Source: Gammaproteobacteria bacterium (lineage in GTDB: Bacteria > Pseudomonadota > Gammaproteobacteria > Pseudomonadales > Litorivicinaceae). Taken from it: DNA of 64,000 nucleotides. This document shows, piece after piece, positions 26,648-38,984 of the stretch. The DNA is taken from NCBI GenBank assembly GCA_024640985.1, contig JAHEDY010000009.1, positions 1 through 64,000 on the forward strand, in the 5' to 3' direction. A program made the translations under genes and the position numbers. Position 1 is the stretch's first letter. The number at the start of each line of letters is the position of its first letter. A model generated the notes under the pieces. The model was not told the DNA's origin. It did not search any database and saw only the letters and a program-made list of their open reading frames with translations.

Positions 26648-28302
26648 TCCCGGAGTAACTCAGCGGCAGCTTGTCGAGTGCTCTCAGTGATTGTGTGTCC
26701 TCCGAGCATGCGTGCGATTTCGTCGATCCGTTCGGCTCGGGTCAATAAACGGGCCTCCGAGATCGTGATATCGGCATCGGATTGTTTCTGGACGTGTAAG
26801 TGTTGATCGGCTTGACCGGCGACTTGCGGTTGATGCGTAACGACAAGAACTTGCGCATTGTCAGCGAGCTCGTTGAGAAGCTCTCCGACTTTGGCTGCCG
26901 TTTTTCCGCCAATCCCCACATCGACTTCATCAAAAACCAACATTGGGGTCGCAAGCCGTGTCGCAGTAATCACCTGAATGGCGAGGCTGACACGGGAGAG
27001 TTCGCCACCGGATGCAATTTTTGACAAGGCGCCACCTTGTTGACCCGGATTCGGTTGGAAAAAGAATTGCAGTGACTCGGCTCCAGTGGCTGTTAACGAA
27101 TCATTGGGGGTGAGTTGAATTTCAAGCTTGGCATGTTCCATTCCTAGGCCTGGAAAGTTGGCGGTGACCTCATCGGATAACTGTTGGGCCGCGATCGTGC
27201 GAACGCGAGTGAGCTCGATTGCTCGCTCATTGGCAACTTCTTCACGTTCTTTAGCCTCTTGTTCGAGCATCGGAATGCGATCGTTAGCTTCCGCGATACC
27301 CGTCAGTCGAGCCACTAAACTTTGATGATGAGAGACCAACTCGTCGGGCTCAACTTTGTGTTTTCTGGCCAGTTGAAAGACCTGGGCTAAGCGGTCTTCA
27401 ACGAATTGTAATCGCTCAGGATCGAGATCAAATTGATCATGGGCATGCTGAATTTCGTGACGCGCTTCGGTGAGCGCAATCGATGCTTGATTTAATAAAT
27501 CAGCGGCATTCTGAAGCCCGGTATGGCCATTGGTGATTTGGCCGATATCGGCCGCAACGCGCTCCGAATGGCTGATTAACCCACCTGTTTCATCGCCAGC
27601 CAATATGCCCAGTGTTTGTTCGGTGATGCGAAGGAATGAGTCGCCCGAGGCCAGCTGTCGCTGCTCTTGATCGAGTTGTTCAAATTCGCCCTCTTGCAAA
27701 TCGAAGGTATTGAGTTCGTCAACTTGAAACCCAAGTAGCTCGCGCTCTGCATCTGCCTTGGATGCATCTGTTTTCAACAGATCCAGTGCTGATAGGGTTT
27801 CAACCCAGTCACGGTAAGCTGTTTGAAACGCGTCACGTGCTAGGCCTTGGTCAGCAAACTCATCAAGTAACGCTAATTGATGCTTGGTTTGTAATAGCTT
27901 TTGGTTGGCATGCTGTGTGTGCATCAGGACCAACTGTTCGGAGAGCTCTTTGAGTTGCGAGGTTGAAACAGGTGTGCCGTTCACGTAAGCCTTGGAGCGA
28001 CCTTCAGAAGTCAATGTGCGACGCAAGACCAGTTCATGATCTTGATCGAGCTCATTGTTTGTTAACCAAGCCTTAGCCGAGGGCAATCGAGAAATATCAA
28101 ATTCAGCGATGATTTGGGCGCGATCGGTGCCGGCGCGAACGAGTCCGGTGTCTGCGCGAGCGCCGAGAGCCAGTTCCAATGCATCAAGGATCAGGGATTT
28201 ACCCGCACCAGTATCTCCAGTGACGGCGATACAACCGCCGGTGAGCTCAAGATCGACAGAGGCTAAAGTTGCTAAATTTTGAACATTCAGTTGTAAGAGC
28301 AT
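26644..28302 (-). CDS. recN: DNA repair protein RecN
   Basis: 552-residue SMC-like ATPase for double-strand break repair. Walker A GDTGAGKS is at 29-36 after MLLQLNVQNLATL. Long coiled-coil arms (about 155-360) lead to the ABC signature KIASGGELSRVSLAIQVI and the Walker B LVFDEVDVGIGG, then VVTHQPQVAGQADQHLHV. Length equals E. coli RecN (553). The start is the ATG at 28302; the longer frame runs into the divergent grpE gene and is rejected. I find no LexA box between recN and grpE, unlike imuAB. Confidence 0.96.
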   Translation of the reverse strand: MLLQLNVQNLATLASVDLELTGGCIAVTGDTGAGKSLILDALELALGARADTGLVRAGTDRAQIIAEFDISRLPSAKAWLTNNELDQDHELVLRRTLTSEGRSKAYVNGTPVSTSQLKELSEQLVLMHTQHANQKLLQTKHQLALLDEFADQGLARDAFQTAYRDWVETLSALDLLKTDASKADAERELLGFQVDELNTFDLQEGEFEQLDQEQRQLASGDSFLRITEQTLGILAGDETGGLISHSERVAADIGQITNGHTGLQNAADLLNQASIALTEARHEIQHAHDQFDLDPERLQFVEDRLAQVFQLARKHKVEPDELVSHHQSLVARLTGIAEANDRIPMLEQEAKEREEVANERAIELTRVRTIAAQQLSDEVTANFPGLGMEHAKLEIQLTPNDSLTATGAESLQFFFQPNPGQQGGALSKIASGGELSRVSLAIQVITATRLATPMLVFDEVDVGIGGKTAAKVGELLNELADNAQVLVVTHQPQVAGQADQHLHVQKQSDADITISEARLLTRAERIDEIARMLGGHTITESTRQAAAELLRD

Positions 28303-28313
28303 TTGTTTGTCTG

Positions 28314-28341
28314 TTGAAACTCGAGGATATGACCTTATACA
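28314..28341 (+). promoter_or_regulatory. Likely promoter of grpE-dnaK-dnaJ
   Basis: TTGAAA at 28314-28319 is followed after 16 bases by TATACA (28336-28341), a fair sigma-70 match. The same -35 with CCTTATA at 28333 could act as a weak sigma-32 promoter. Both are consistent with basal plus heat-induced expression; which one is used cannot be told from sequence. Confidence 0.45.
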
Positions 28342-28393
28342 TGCGTATCCATAGAGAGTGTAGCTCACTCTTGGGTGAAACAAGGAGGAGATT

Positions 28394-29008
28394 ATGGCTG
28401 ACGAAAAATCACCATCAAATGACGACGTCATGAAAGACACAGTGGATGCGTCTGAAGCACCTGAAGAGACAACGATGGACGAGGCCAATGTGGACCTCGA
28501 TTCGCCCAATTCCGAAAATTCAGTGCAGAACACGAACGCCGATGATGGCGATAGCGCCAGTCTTGAAACCCAGGTTGAAGAACTTAGAGAAGCGTTGCTT
28601 CGGAGCCAAGCTGATCTTCAGAACGTGCGTCGTCGCGCCGAGCGGGATGTTGAGAATGCCCACAAATATGCGGTCGAGAAGTTCGTCAAAGATCTGTTGG
28701 CGGTTCTTGATTCCATGGATCGTGCGTTGGAATTGGCCGAGACCACTGAAGGTTTCGATGCAGCCATGCTCGAAGGGACGCAGATGACCCACAAGCTGCT
28801 CCTAGACACTGCATCGAAGCACGGCGTTGAATCGATTGATCCGGTGGGAGAGACGTTTAACCCCCAGGAGCATCAAGCCATGAGCATGGTGGAATCGGCT
28901 GAGCATGAGCCGAACTCTGTGATGGCGGTCATGCAGAAGGGCTACAAACTCGAAGGCAGAGTGATTCGTGCAGCGATGGTTGTCGTAACGAAGCCTTCTA
29001 CGAATTAA
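28394..29008 (+). CDS. grpE: Nucleotide exchange factor GrpE
   Basis: 204-residue DnaK co-chaperone that releases ADP. An acidic N-terminal tail (residues 1-60) is followed by a long helix (LETQVEELREALLRSQADLQNVRRRAERDVENAHKYAVEKFVKDLLAVLDSMDRALE) and a beta domain with the signature FNPQEHQAMSMVE and VMQKGYKLEGRVIRAAMVVV. The start ATG follows AAGGAGGAG. It is first gene of grpE-dnaK-dnaJ and divergent from recN. Confidence 0.97.
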   Translation: MADEKSPSNDDVMKDTVDASEAPEETTMDEANVDLDSPNSENSVQNTNADDGDSASLETQVEELREALLRSQADLQNVRRRAERDVENAHKYAVEKFVKDLLAVLDSMDRALELAETTEGFDAAMLEGTQMTHKLLLDTASKHGVESIDPVGETFNPQEHQAMSMVESAEHEPNSVMAVMQKGYKLEGRVIRAAMVVVTKPSTN

Positions 29009-29091
29009 CCACTTGAACGCGGCCAAAAAACCGCAATAAACGAATGAAGTAATCCGGTGAGCCGGACATGGATGAACAGAGAGGAAAAACC

Positions 29092-31011
29092 ATGGGAAAG
29101 ATCATAGGAATCGATCTTGGGACAACAAATTCTTGCGTCGCGGTGCTGGAAGGCGGCAAGCCACGTGTGATTGAGAACGCTGAAGGCGACCGCACCACGC
29201 CGTCGATCATCGCTTATACCGATGATGAAATTTTGGTGGGTCAGCCAGCAAAGCGTCAGTCAGTGACCAATCCAAATAACACTGTGTACGCTGTCAAGCG
29301 CCTTATTGGCCGCAAATTTAGCGATGATGTTGTGCAAAAAGACATCAAAATGGTGCCCTATAAAATTGTTGGCGCCGATAATGGTGATGCTTGGGTTGAG
29401 GTGAAGGGCGATAAGCTCGCGCCACCACAAGTGTCGGCCGAAATCCTGAAAAAGATGAAAAAGACCGCCGAAGATTATCTCGGTGAGCCAGTCACGGAAG
29501 CTGTGATTACCGTTCCCGCTTACTTCAATGATAGTCAGCGTCAGGCGACCAAGGATGCCGGCAAGATTGCGGGTTTAGATGTTAAGCGGATCATCAACGA
29601 GCCCACAGCGGCAGCGCTTGCTTACGGGATGGATCAGTCGCGTGGTGACTCCGTGATTGCGGTCTATGACTTAGGTGGTGGTACTTTCGATATTTCAATC
29701 ATTGAAATTGCCGAAGTCGATGGTGAGCATCAGTTTGAAGTACTTTCAACGAATGGTGACACTTTCTTGGGTGGTGAAGATTTTGACCTGCGTGTGATTG
29801 ATTACCTGGCGGAGTCTTTCCAAAAAGATCAAGGGATGGATCTCAAAGGCGATCCTCTCGCGATGCAGCGGTTGAAAGAGGCGGCAGAGAAAGCAAAGAT
29901 TGAATTATCGTCTAGCCAACAAACTGACGTAAACCTGCCTTACATCACGGCAGATGCGAGCGGTCCTAAGCACTTAAATGTGAAATTGACCCGCGCGAAG
30001 CTTGAATCTTTGGTCGAGGATTTGGTTGAGCGGACGTTGGCTCCACTCAAGATGGCGCTGGAAGACGCTGGGCATTCGGCATCTGAAATCAATGACGTGA
30101 TCTTAGTTGGTGGTCAGACGCGGATGCCGTTGGTGCAGGAAAAAGTCAAAGCCTTCTTCAACAAAGAACCACGTCGTGACGTGAATCCCGATGAAGCAGT
30201 CGCGATGGGTGCGTCGATCCAAGGTGCTGTGTTAGCCGGTGATGTGAAAGACGTTTTACTGTTGGATGTGACACCATTATCGCTTGGTATTGAAACCATG
30301 GGTGGTGTCATGACAGCGCTCATCGAGAAAAATACAACGATTCCAACCAAGAAGACGCAAGTATTTTCAACCGCGGAAGATAACCAGACAGCTGTGACGA
30401 TCCATGTGTTGCAAGGTGAGCGGAAGCAAGCGGGCCAAAACAAGTCATTGGGTCGGTTTGATCTGGCAGACATCCCGCCGTCACCGCGTGGTATGCCTCA
30501 AATCGAAGTCGCCTTTGATATCGATGCAAACGGTATCTTGAACGTGTCAGCGAAAGACAAAGCAACCGGTAAAGAGCAGTCCATTGTCATCAAGGCATCT
30601 TCAGGCCTCTCCGATGAAGAAATCGAAAAGATGGTCAAGGATGCGGAAGCCAATGCGGATGCGGATAAGAAGTTTGAAGAGCTCATCAGTGCGCGGAATA
30701 CAGCGGATGGCATGATTCACGCGACCAAGAAGTCGATGGCAGAGGCCGGTGATAAGTTAACCGATGACGAAAAAGCACCGGTGGAAGCGGCAATTGCCGA
30801 ATTGGAAGAGGCGTTAAAGTCAGATGACAAAGACGCGATTGCGGCTAAGACAACGGTGTTGACCGAGGCATCGGCGAAAATTGCTGAAAAATTGTACGCC
30901 GCAGCAGATGCGGGTGCGACCGATTCGAATGCCGATGAAGGTGCCTCTCAATCTGATGACGATGTGGTTGATGCGGAGTTTGAAGAAGTTAAGGATGACG
31001 AGAAAAAGTGA
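29092..31011 (+). CDS. dnaK: Chaperone DnaK (Hsp70)
   Basis: 639-residue Hsp70. The ATPase domain has [13 protein letters not shown], the second phosphate loop [14 protein letters not shown] and the adenosine motif [13 protein letters not shown]. The conserved linker [20 protein letters not shown] precedes the substrate-binding domain and a C-terminal lid ending in an acidic EEVKDDEKK tail. E. coli DnaK has 638 residues. The start ATG at 29092 has GAGAGGA upstream; an in-frame ATG at 29068 lacks a site and adds eight residues not found in the family. Confidence 0.99.
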   Translation: MGKIIGIDLGTTNSCVAVLEGGKPRVIENAEGDRTTPSIIAYTDDEILVGQPAKRQSVTNPNNTVYAVKRLIGRKFSDDVVQKDIKMVPYKIVGADNGDAWVEVKGDKLAPPQVSAEILKKMKKTAEDYLGEPVTEAVITVPAYFNDSQRQATKDAGKIAGLDVKRIINEPTAAALAYGMDQSRGDSVIAVYDLGGGTFDISIIEIAEVDGEHQFEVLSTNGDTFLGGEDFDLRVIDYLAESFQKDQGMDLKGDPLAMQRLKEAAEKAKIELSSSQQTDVNLPYITADASGPKHLNVKLTRAKLESLVEDLVERTLAPLKMALEDAGHSASEINDVILVGGQTRMPLVQEKVKAFFNKEPRRDVNPDEAVAMGASIQGAVLAGDVKDVLLLDVTPLSLGIETMGGVMTALIEKNTTIPTKKTQVFSTAEDNQTAVTIHVLQGERKQAGQNKSLGRFDLADIPPSPRGMPQIEVAFDIDANGILNVSAKDKATGKEQSIVIKASSGLSDEEIEKMVKDAEANADADKKFEELISARNTADGMIHATKKSMAEAGDKLTDDEKAPVEAAIAELEEALKSDDKDAIAAKTTVLTEASAKIAEKLYAAADAGATDSNADEGASQSDDDVVDAEFEEVKDDEKK

Positions 31012-31046
31012 GTCCAATGACTCACGTCTCAGGGAAGGAGGGCTGA

Positions 31047-32986
<1,940 letters not shown>

Positions 32987-33048
32987 GTAAAACATTCAGG
33001 CTTCGATGGACTTCTTGGTCCGATCTCCCTAAAATGCGCCCTCAATCG

Positions 33049-33081
33049 CTCGGCGCCTGCCGAGTCTGTCAAGACAGAGGA
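33049..33081 (+). promoter_or_regulatory. Tandem hairpins in the carA leader
   Basis: Two perfect hairpins stand back to back without a spacer: CTCGGC-GCCT-GCCGAG (33049-33064) and TCTGTC-AA-GACAGA (33065-33078). The second covers the first half of the carA Shine-Dalgarno AGAGGA (33076-33081). They could limit translation of carA or regulate it with pyrimidines or arginine. This is inference from structure only. Confidence 0.45.
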
Positions 33082-33088
33082 CTCCCGG

Positions 33089-34225
33089 TTGAATTCACCT
33101 GCAATTTTACTACTTGCGGACGGCACCCAATTTGTCGGTCGCTCTATCGGTGCGGACGGAATATCCGTTGGCGAAGTCGTGTTTAATACCGCAATGACGG
33201 GGTATCAGGAAATATTGACTGATCCCTCTTACGCCAGACAACTCGTCACCCTGACCTATCCGCATATCGGAAACGTTGGCGTTAACGCCGAGGATGAAGA
33301 GTCGAGTGCGATTCATGCCGGCGGGCTGATTATTCGAGATCTTCCGTTTGTCCACAGTAATTTTCGGGCGCAAGAATCGCTTGATCATTATCTAGCGCGA
33401 GCGGGCGTCGTTGGCATCGCTGATATTGATACGCGTAAACTCACGCGGATTCTGCGTGACAAAGGGTCGCAAGCCGGAGTCATTATTGCCGGTGACGATG
33501 CATGCTCCGATGCCGGGATCGCGAGCGCCAAAGAGGCGATCGATGAATTTCCTGGCCTTGCTGGGATGGATTTGGCGAAAGAGGTGACCACGCCTGAACC
33601 TTACCCCTGGACCCAAGGTACCTGGGTTTTGGGTGAGGGACACGTTGACCACACTGAGTCTCGATTCCACGTTGTTGCCTATGACTTTGGCGTGAAGCGG
33701 AACATTTTAAGAATGCTTGCCGAGCGTGGATGTCGCCTCACGGTGGTTCCAGCAGAGACGCCGGCCAGTGATGTATTCGCAATGAATCCCGACGGTGTGT
33801 TTCTATCGAATGGCCCTGGTGACCCTGAACCTTGTACTTACGCGATCGAAGCCATTCGGCAAATTCTTGAGGCGAAAATCCCTGTGTTCGGCATTTGCTT
33901 AGGGCATCAATTATTGGGACTGGCGTCTGGTGCAAAAACCATCAAGATGAAGTTTGGTCACCACGGTGCCAACCATCCCGTGCAGGATATCGAGACGGGT
34001 GAAGTCTTGATTACGAGCCAGAACCATGGCTTTGCAATTGATGAAAGCACTTTGCCGTCCAATCTAACCATGACTCATCGGTCTCTGTTTGACCAATCCC
34101 TTCAAGGAATTTCGAGAACAGATACCTCTGCTTTTAGTTTTCAGGGGCACCCGGAAGCGAGCCCAGGTCCGCACGATGTGGCCCCGTTGTTCGATCAATT
34201 CATCGCGAACATGGAGGCTCGCTAA
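33089..34225 (+). CDS. carA: Carbamoyl-phosphate synthase small subunit
   Basis: 378-residue glutaminase subunit that supplies ammonia to CarB for pyrimidine and arginine synthesis. The N-terminal domain ([34 protein letters not shown]) is followed by a class I amidotransferase domain with nucleophile C270 in FGICLGHQ and the His-Glu of [11 protein letters not shown]. The start is TTG at 33089 behind AGAGGA; no ATG gives the correct N-terminus. The stop overlaps the carB ATG by one base. Confidence 0.97.
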   Translation: MNSPAILLLADGTQFVGRSIGADGISVGEVVFNTAMTGYQEILTDPSYARQLVTLTYPHIGNVGVNAEDEESSAIHAGGLIIRDLPFVHSNFRAQESLDHYLARAGVVGIADIDTRKLTRILRDKGSQAGVIIAGDDACSDAGIASAKEAIDEFPGLAGMDLAKEVTTPEPYPWTQGTWVLGEGHVDHTESRFHVVAYDFGVKRNILRMLAERGCRLTVVPAETPASDVFAMNPDGVFLSNGPGDPEPCTYAIEAIRQILEAKIPVFGICLGHQLLGLASGAKTIKMKFGHHGANHPVQDIETGEVLITSQNHGFAIDESTLPSNLTMTHRSLFDQSLQGISRTDTSAFSFQGHPEASPGPHDVAPLFDQFIANMEAR

Positions 34226-37200
34226 TGCCAAAACGTCAAGATCTCGAATCCATTCTGATCATTGGTGCAGGCCCGATCGTCATCGGCCAGGCGTGCGAGT
34301 TTGATTACTCGGGTGCTCAGGCCTGTAAGGCGCTTCGGGAAGAGGGTTACCGCGTGATTTTGGTGAACTCGAATCCAGCGACCATCATGACTGATCCCGC
34401 GATGGCGGATGCGACTTACATCGAACCGATTCGGTGGCAATCGGTTGCGAAAGTGATTGAAAAAGAACGTCCAAGTGCATTACTTCCGACCATGGGTGGG
34501 CAAACCGCGCTGAACTGTGCGCTTGATCTGGATCGCGAAGGAATCCTTGATCAATTCAACGTGCAGTTGATTGGTGCGAATGCGGATGCGATTGATAAAG
34601 CCGAAGACCGCGACCGTTTCGACAAAGCGATGAAGGCCATTGGTTTGAATACGGCAAAAAGTCACATTGCTCATAGCATGGATGAAGCGAGGGCTGCCGC
34701 CGCTGATCTTGGGTATCCCTGCATTATTCGTCCGTCATTTACGATGGGCGGATCTGGCGGTGGCGTTGCCTACAATCAGGAAGAGTTCGAAGAGATTTGT
34801 GAGCGCGGACTGGACTTGTCGCCGACCAATGAATTGTTGATCGATGAGTCCTTATTGGGTTGGAAAGAATACGAAATGGAGGTGGTGCGGGACCGCAAGG
34901 ACAATTGCATCATTGTGTGTTCGATCGAGAACTTTGACCCGATGGGCGTGCATACCGGTGATTCGATTACGGTTGCGCCGGCACAAACCTTGACCGATAA
35001 AGAATACCAAATCATGCGGAATGCCTCGGTGGCTGTTCTACGCGAAATTGGTGTGGAAACCGGTGGTTCGAATGTGCAATTTGCGGTGAATCCAGAAGAT
35101 GGTCGTTTGATCGTGATCGAAATGAACCCTCGGGTGTCTCGATCCTCCGCATTGGCCTCTAAGGCAACCGGTTTCCCGATTGCCAAAGTCGCTGCAAAGC
35201 TCGCCGTCGGATATACGCTTGATGAACTGGCCAATGAAATTACTGGTGGCGCTACACCGGCATCGTTTGAACCCTCCATCGACTACGTGGTGACCAAGGT
35301 TCCTCGGTTCACGTTTGAAAAATTCCCACAAGCGGATAGTCGGCTGACGACACAGATGAAATCCGTCGGTGAGGTCATGGCAATTGGTCGGAGTTTCCAA
35401 GAGTCGATGCAGAAAGCGTTACGTGGACTAGAGATCGGTGTTTGTGGATTCGATCCAACCTTTGAGTGGGACTCTGAGGAAGCCGTACAAGCGATGCGAC
35501 ATGAGTTGGCGAACCCGGGTCCTCGTCGTCTCTGGTGTGTGGCAGATGCATTACGCAGTGGAATGAGTGTTGATGAGCTTTATCAAGTCTCAAAAATTGA
35601 TCCTTGGTTTTTAGCGCAAATCGAAGACTTGATTTGGGAAGAGACACGACTGACAGAAATGGCACTGTCAGATCTTGATCATGATTCGCTCTGGCGTTTG
35701 AAGCGCAAGGGGTTTTCCGATAAACGCTTGGCTACCTTACTTGACGTATCGGAGAAAGAACTCCGCGAGCGTCGATTGAAGCTCAATGTCCGCCCGGTCT
35801 ACAAGCGCGTTGATACCTGTGCCGGTGAGTTTGCGACACCAACGGCTTATTTATATTCGACATACGAAGAAGAGTGTGAGGCGAATCCATCGAACGCTGA
35901 CAAAATCATGGTGTTGGGTGGTGGGCCAAACCGGATTGGTCAGGGAATCGAGTTTGACTACTGCTGCGTTCATGCTGCCTTTGCGATGCGGGAAGACGGC
36001 TATGAGACCATCATGGTGAACTGCAACCCGGAAACGGTTTCGACAGATTACGACACCTCGGATCGCTTGTTCTTTGAGCCTGTGACCCTTGAAGATGTGT
36101 TGGCGATCGTCGATATCGAAAAGCCGAAAGGGGTGATTGTTCAGTTTGGTGGACAGACGCCTTTAAAGCTCGCGCGTGATCTTGAAGCGGCCGGGGTGCC
36201 AATTATTGGCACATCGCCTGAGGCGATTGACCGCGCTGAAGACCGTGAACGTTTTCAGCAGATGGTCACTCGATTGGGGCTCAGGCAGCCTGCGAATGCA
36301 ACGGCCCGTAGCCTTGAGGAAGGTTTGGCTCTCGCTGAAGGGATCGGCTTCCCATTGGTTGTGCGCCCATCTTACGTGCTTGGTGGTCGTGCGATGGAAG
36401 TCGTGTCCAACATGTCAGAATTGAAGCGTTATCTGCAGGATGCTGTTGTTGCAAGTGACGACTCTCCGGTGCTGTTAGATCATTTCCTGGATCCGGCCAT
36501 TGAAGTGGATGTCGATGCGGTGAGTGACGGTGAGCGAGTCGTCATTGGCGCGATTATGGAACACATTGAGCAGGCTGGGGTGCACTCAGGTGACTCGGCC
36601 TGCTCGCTGCCTCCATACAGTCTTCCAATGCATATACAGGATGAGATTCGAGATCAGGTGATCCGGATGGCGCGTGAGCTCAATGTGGTGGGTTTGATGA
36701 ATGTGCAAATGGCTGTTCAGGGCGAAGACGTTTATGTCATCGAGGTGAATCCAAGAGCATCACGGACCGTTCCGTTTGTCTCGAAATGCATCGGAGTATC
36801 ACTTGCGAAAGTGGCGGCGCGCTGCATGGCTGGGACGACACTCGATGCTCAGGGCGTGACCTCAGAGCTGATTCCGCCCTATTACTCGGTGAAAGAAAGT
36901 GTGTTCCCATTTGCCAAATTCCCAGGTGTCGATCCAATTCTCGGCCCGGAAATGAAATCAACCGGTGAAGTCATGGGCACAGGGGATAGTTTTGACGAAG
37001 CTTTCGCAAAGGCGCATTCGGCAGCTGGCGATCGTTTACCGACCATTGGTCGAGCCTTTGTTTCTGTGAGGGATGCCGATAAGCCGCGTGCGGGTGGATT
37101 AGCTAAAATCCTCATTGAGATGGGATTTGAGTTGGTCGCAACGGGTGGAACCTGCGATTACTTAAAGGATGCGGGAATCGCTTGTGAACGCGTCAATAAG

Positions 37201-37449
37201 GTGATGGAAGGTCGTCCGAATATTGTTGATATGATTAAAAACGATGCGATTGCGTTTATCGTTAATACCACAGAGGGTCGACAAGCGATCATGGATTCTG
37301 CAACCATTCGTCGGTCAGCTTTGAATCGTAAGGTGTGTTACACCACGACCTTGGCAGGTGGCGAATCGATTGTTCGCGCATTAAAGTTTGGAGACGAACG
37401 CGAAGTTCGCAGACTTCAGGATCTTCATCAGCGCGTTGAGACAAAATAA
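34225..37449 (+). CDS. carB: Carbamoyl-phosphate synthase large subunit
   Basis: 1074-residue synthase with two homologous ATP-grasp halves. The first half starts [28 protein letters not shown], the second at about residue 560 with [21 protein letters not shown]. Each carries an IEMNPR- or IEVNPR-type ATP-grasp motif and an oligomerisation or allosteric region follows ([17 protein letters not shown]). Length equals E. coli CarB (1073). It completes the carAB operon, and greA follows after 12 bases. Confidence 0.99.
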   Translation: MPKRQDLESILIIGAGPIVIGQACEFDYSGAQACKALREEGYRVILVNSNPATIMTDPAMADATYIEPIRWQSVAKVIEKERPSALLPTMGGQTALNCALDLDREGILDQFNVQLIGANADAIDKAEDRDRFDKAMKAIGLNTAKSHIAHSMDEARAAAADLGYPCIIRPSFTMGGSGGGVAYNQEEFEEICERGLDLSPTNELLIDESLLGWKEYEMEVVRDRKDNCIIVCSIENFDPMGVHTGDSITVAPAQTLTDKEYQIMRNASVAVLREIGVETGGSNVQFAVNPEDGRLIVIEMNPRVSRSSALASKATGFPIAKVAAKLAVGYTLDELANEITGGATPASFEPSIDYVVTKVPRFTFEKFPQADSRLTTQMKSVGEVMAIGRSFQESMQKALRGLEIGVCGFDPTFEWDSEEAVQAMRHELANPGPRRLWCVADALRSGMSVDELYQVSKIDPWFLAQIEDLIWEETRLTEMALSDLDHDSLWRLKRKGFSDKRLATLLDVSEKELRERRLKLNVRPVYKRVDTCAGEFATPTAYLYSTYEEECEANPSNADKIMVLGGGPNRIGQGIEFDYCCVHAAFAMREDGYETIMVNCNPETVSTDYDTSDRLFFEPVTLEDVLAIVDIEKPKGVIVQFGGQTPLKLARDLEAAGVPIIGTSPEAIDRAEDRERFQQMVTRLGLRQPANATARSLEEGLALAEGIGFPLVVRPSYVLGGRAMEVVSNMSELKRYLQDAVVASDDSPVLLDHFLDPAIEVDVDAVSDGERVVIGAIMEHIEQAGVHSGDSACSLPPYSLPMHIQDEIRDQVIRMARELNVVGLMNVQMAVQGEDVYVIEVNPRASRTVPFVSKCIGVSLAKVAARCMAGTTLDAQGVTSELIPPYYSVKESVFPFAKFPGVDPILGPEMKSTGEVMGTGDSFDEAFAKAHSAAGDRLPTIGRAFVSVRDADKPRAGGLAKILIEMGFELVATGGTCDYLKDAGIACERVNKVMEGRPNIVDMIKNDAIAFIVNTTEGRQAIMDSATIRRSALNRKVCYTTTLAGGESIVRALKFGDEREVRRLQDLHQRVETK

Positions 37450-37461
37450 CAAGGAAATACA

Positions 37462-37938
37462 TTGAGTAAGATACCGATGACTAAAGCTGGCGAGCTTGCG
37501 CTTCGCGAGGAACTTCAGCGGCTCAAGCAAATCGAGCGTCCGCGAATTGTTGCGGCGATTGCCGAAGCGCGTGAGCATGGTGATCTGAAAGAAAATGCGG
37601 AATATCATGCGGCACGCGAGCAACAAGGTTTTTGCGAAGGTCGAATCAAGGATATCGAGGCGAAACTGTCTCATGCGCAAATTATTGATGTCACGCAGAT
37701 AGAAAACACCGGGAAGGTCATCTTTGGGGTCACTGTGACGTTGATTAACTTAGAGAACGATCAGCCGGTCACCTACCAGATCGTTGGCGAAGATGAAGCT
37801 GACGTGAAAAATGGAAAAATTTCTGTGACTTCACCAATCGCTCGCGGACTCATCGGCAAAGAAGAGGGCGATGAAGTGTCGGTCACGACACCCGGCGGTG
37901 TCGTTGAATATGAAATCGACACCGTAGAGCATCGCTAA
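37462..37938 (+). CDS. greA: Transcription elongation factor GreA
   Basis: 158-residue factor that makes backtracked RNA polymerase cleave its transcript. The N-terminal coiled coil carries the catalytic acidic tip in [36 protein letters not shown], and the C-terminal domain has [20 protein letters not shown]. The start is TTG at 37462 (reading [10 protein letters not shown]) behind AAGGA. An internal ATG at 37477 would remove residues that align with E. coli GreA. Confidence 0.97.
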   Translation: MSKIPMTKAGELALREELQRLKQIERPRIVAAIAEAREHGDLKENAEYHAAREQQGFCEGRIKDIEAKLSHAQIIDVTQIENTGKVIFGVTVTLINLENDQPVTYQIVGEDEADVKNGKISVTSPIARGLIGKEEGDEVSVTTPGGVVEYEIDTVEHR

Positions 37939-38241
37939 CTAGATCGGTCGAATCAGATTCGAGAGTCTTGGGTTTGGACGCTCAGCTGCACGGAATAGCA
38001 GAGCCATCGCTCCAGTTGACTGCACGCATTGTGCTCCGGTCTCTTCGCATAGCGATGCAATCATCACTTTCCGTGTGTCGCGCTCAGCGCGCACTTTGAT
38101 TTTGATTAACTCGTGATCGTTTAATGCGCGATTGAGTTCTTCAAGTAGACCGGTCGACATGCCTTGATCACCGACTAAGACAATCGGTTTCAAGTGGTGT
38201 CCAATCGCCCGCATTTGTTTTTTGCGTTCTGGCGTTAACAT
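37939..38241 (-). CDS. yhbY: YhbY, CRM-domain RNA-binding protein
   Basis: 100-residue protein that associates with the large ribosomal subunit precursor. The CRM fold reads [49 protein letters not shown], containing the GxxG-type loop GDQG. The start is the ATG at 38241 with GGAG six bases upstream, giving almost the E. coli length (97); the longer frame covers the divergent rlmE start. The stop directly abuts the greA stop (convergent). Confidence 0.92.
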   Translation of the reverse strand: MLTPERKKQMRAIGHHLKPIVLVGDQGMSTGLLEELNRALNDHELIKIKVRAERDTRKVMIASLCEETGAQCVQSTGAMALLFRAAERPNPRLSNLIRPI

Positions 38242-38281
38242 AGTCGTCTCCATAAACGGGGGCGCGAGTTTAGAGCAAAAC

Positions 38282-38902
38282 ATGGCACGATCCAAGTCCA
38301 GTAGTCGCTGGTTGAAAGAACATTTTGATGACCAGTATGTGCAGAAGGCGCAAGCAGAGGGGCGGAGGTCTCGTGCGAGCTTCAAATTAGAAGAGGTTCA
38401 AGCCAAAGATCAGCTGATCAAACCTGGTGACTTGGTGGTTGATTTGGGGGCGGCTCCAGGCGGATGGACTGAGCTGGTCGCAGATTGGACTGGCGCCAAT
38501 GGTCGAGTCTTTGCGCTCGATATTCTGCCGATGGACTCGATTGCTGACGTCGAGATTATTCTCGGTGATTTTACTGAAGAAGCAGTCCTTGATGAGTTGA
38601 TGCGATCGATTGATGGTCAGCGCATTGATGTGGTGCTTTCAGACATGGCCCCGAATCTGTCGGGTAATCGATCCGTCGACCAGCCGCGTGCCATGTATTT
38701 GTGTGAGCTTGCGCTCGACTTTGCGAGACAAACACTGAATCCCGGTGGAGCCCTGTTCATCAAGGTCTTTCAGGGGGAGGGATTTGACCCATTTTTCCAG
38801 CAGCTCCGATCGGATTTCTCGGTCTTAAAAACCCGTAAGCCGAATGCATCGCGATCGCGAAGTCGAGAAACCTATCTGTTAGCGAAAGGATTTCGTGGTT
38901 AA
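38282..38902 (+). CDS. rlmE: 23S rRNA 2'-O-ribose methyltransferase RlmE (FtsJ)
   Basis: 206-residue SAM methyltransferase that modifies U2552 in 23S rRNA. It reads [33 protein letters not shown] (catalytic Lys in SFKL), [15 protein letters not shown] (SAM site), [20 protein letters not shown] (catalytic Asp) and [11 protein letters not shown] (catalytic Lys). The start ATG at 38282 agrees with E. coli; the longer frame overlaps yhbY. It is divergent from yhbY and followed by ftsH, the classic arrangement. Confidence 0.97.
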   Translation: MARSKSSSRWLKEHFDDQYVQKAQAEGRRSRASFKLEEVQAKDQLIKPGDLVVDLGAAPGGWTELVADWTGANGRVFALDILPMDSIADVEIILGDFTEEAVLDELMRSIDGQRIDVVLSDMAPNLSGNRSVDQPRAMYLCELALDFARQTLNPGGALFIKVFQGEGFDPFFQQLRSDFSVLKTRKPNASRSRSRETYLLAKGFRG

Positions 38903-38904
38903 AG

Positions 38905-38965
38905 CCCTTTGAATTCGATTGGCTTGCCCAAATAAAGGACTGTATATTGAGGAGCCCGACTCCTC
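38905..38965 (+). promoter_or_regulatory. Possible sigma-32 promoter and leader hairpin of ftsH
   Basis: CCCTTTGAA (38905-38913) followed after 13 bases by CCCAAATA (38927-38934) resembles a weaker sigma-32 promoter, fitting the heat-shock control of ftsH known in E. coli. Downstream, GAGGAG-CCCGA-CTCCTC (38949-38965) forms a 6-bp hairpin 20 bases before the ftsH ATG. Confidence 0.35.
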
Positions 38966-38984
38966 TGAAGGAATGGAGAAGAAT

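Noticed and set aside
28303..28533. 77-residue extension of RecN into grpE
   Set aside because: It is antisense to grpE, and RecN starting at 28302 equals the E. coli length.
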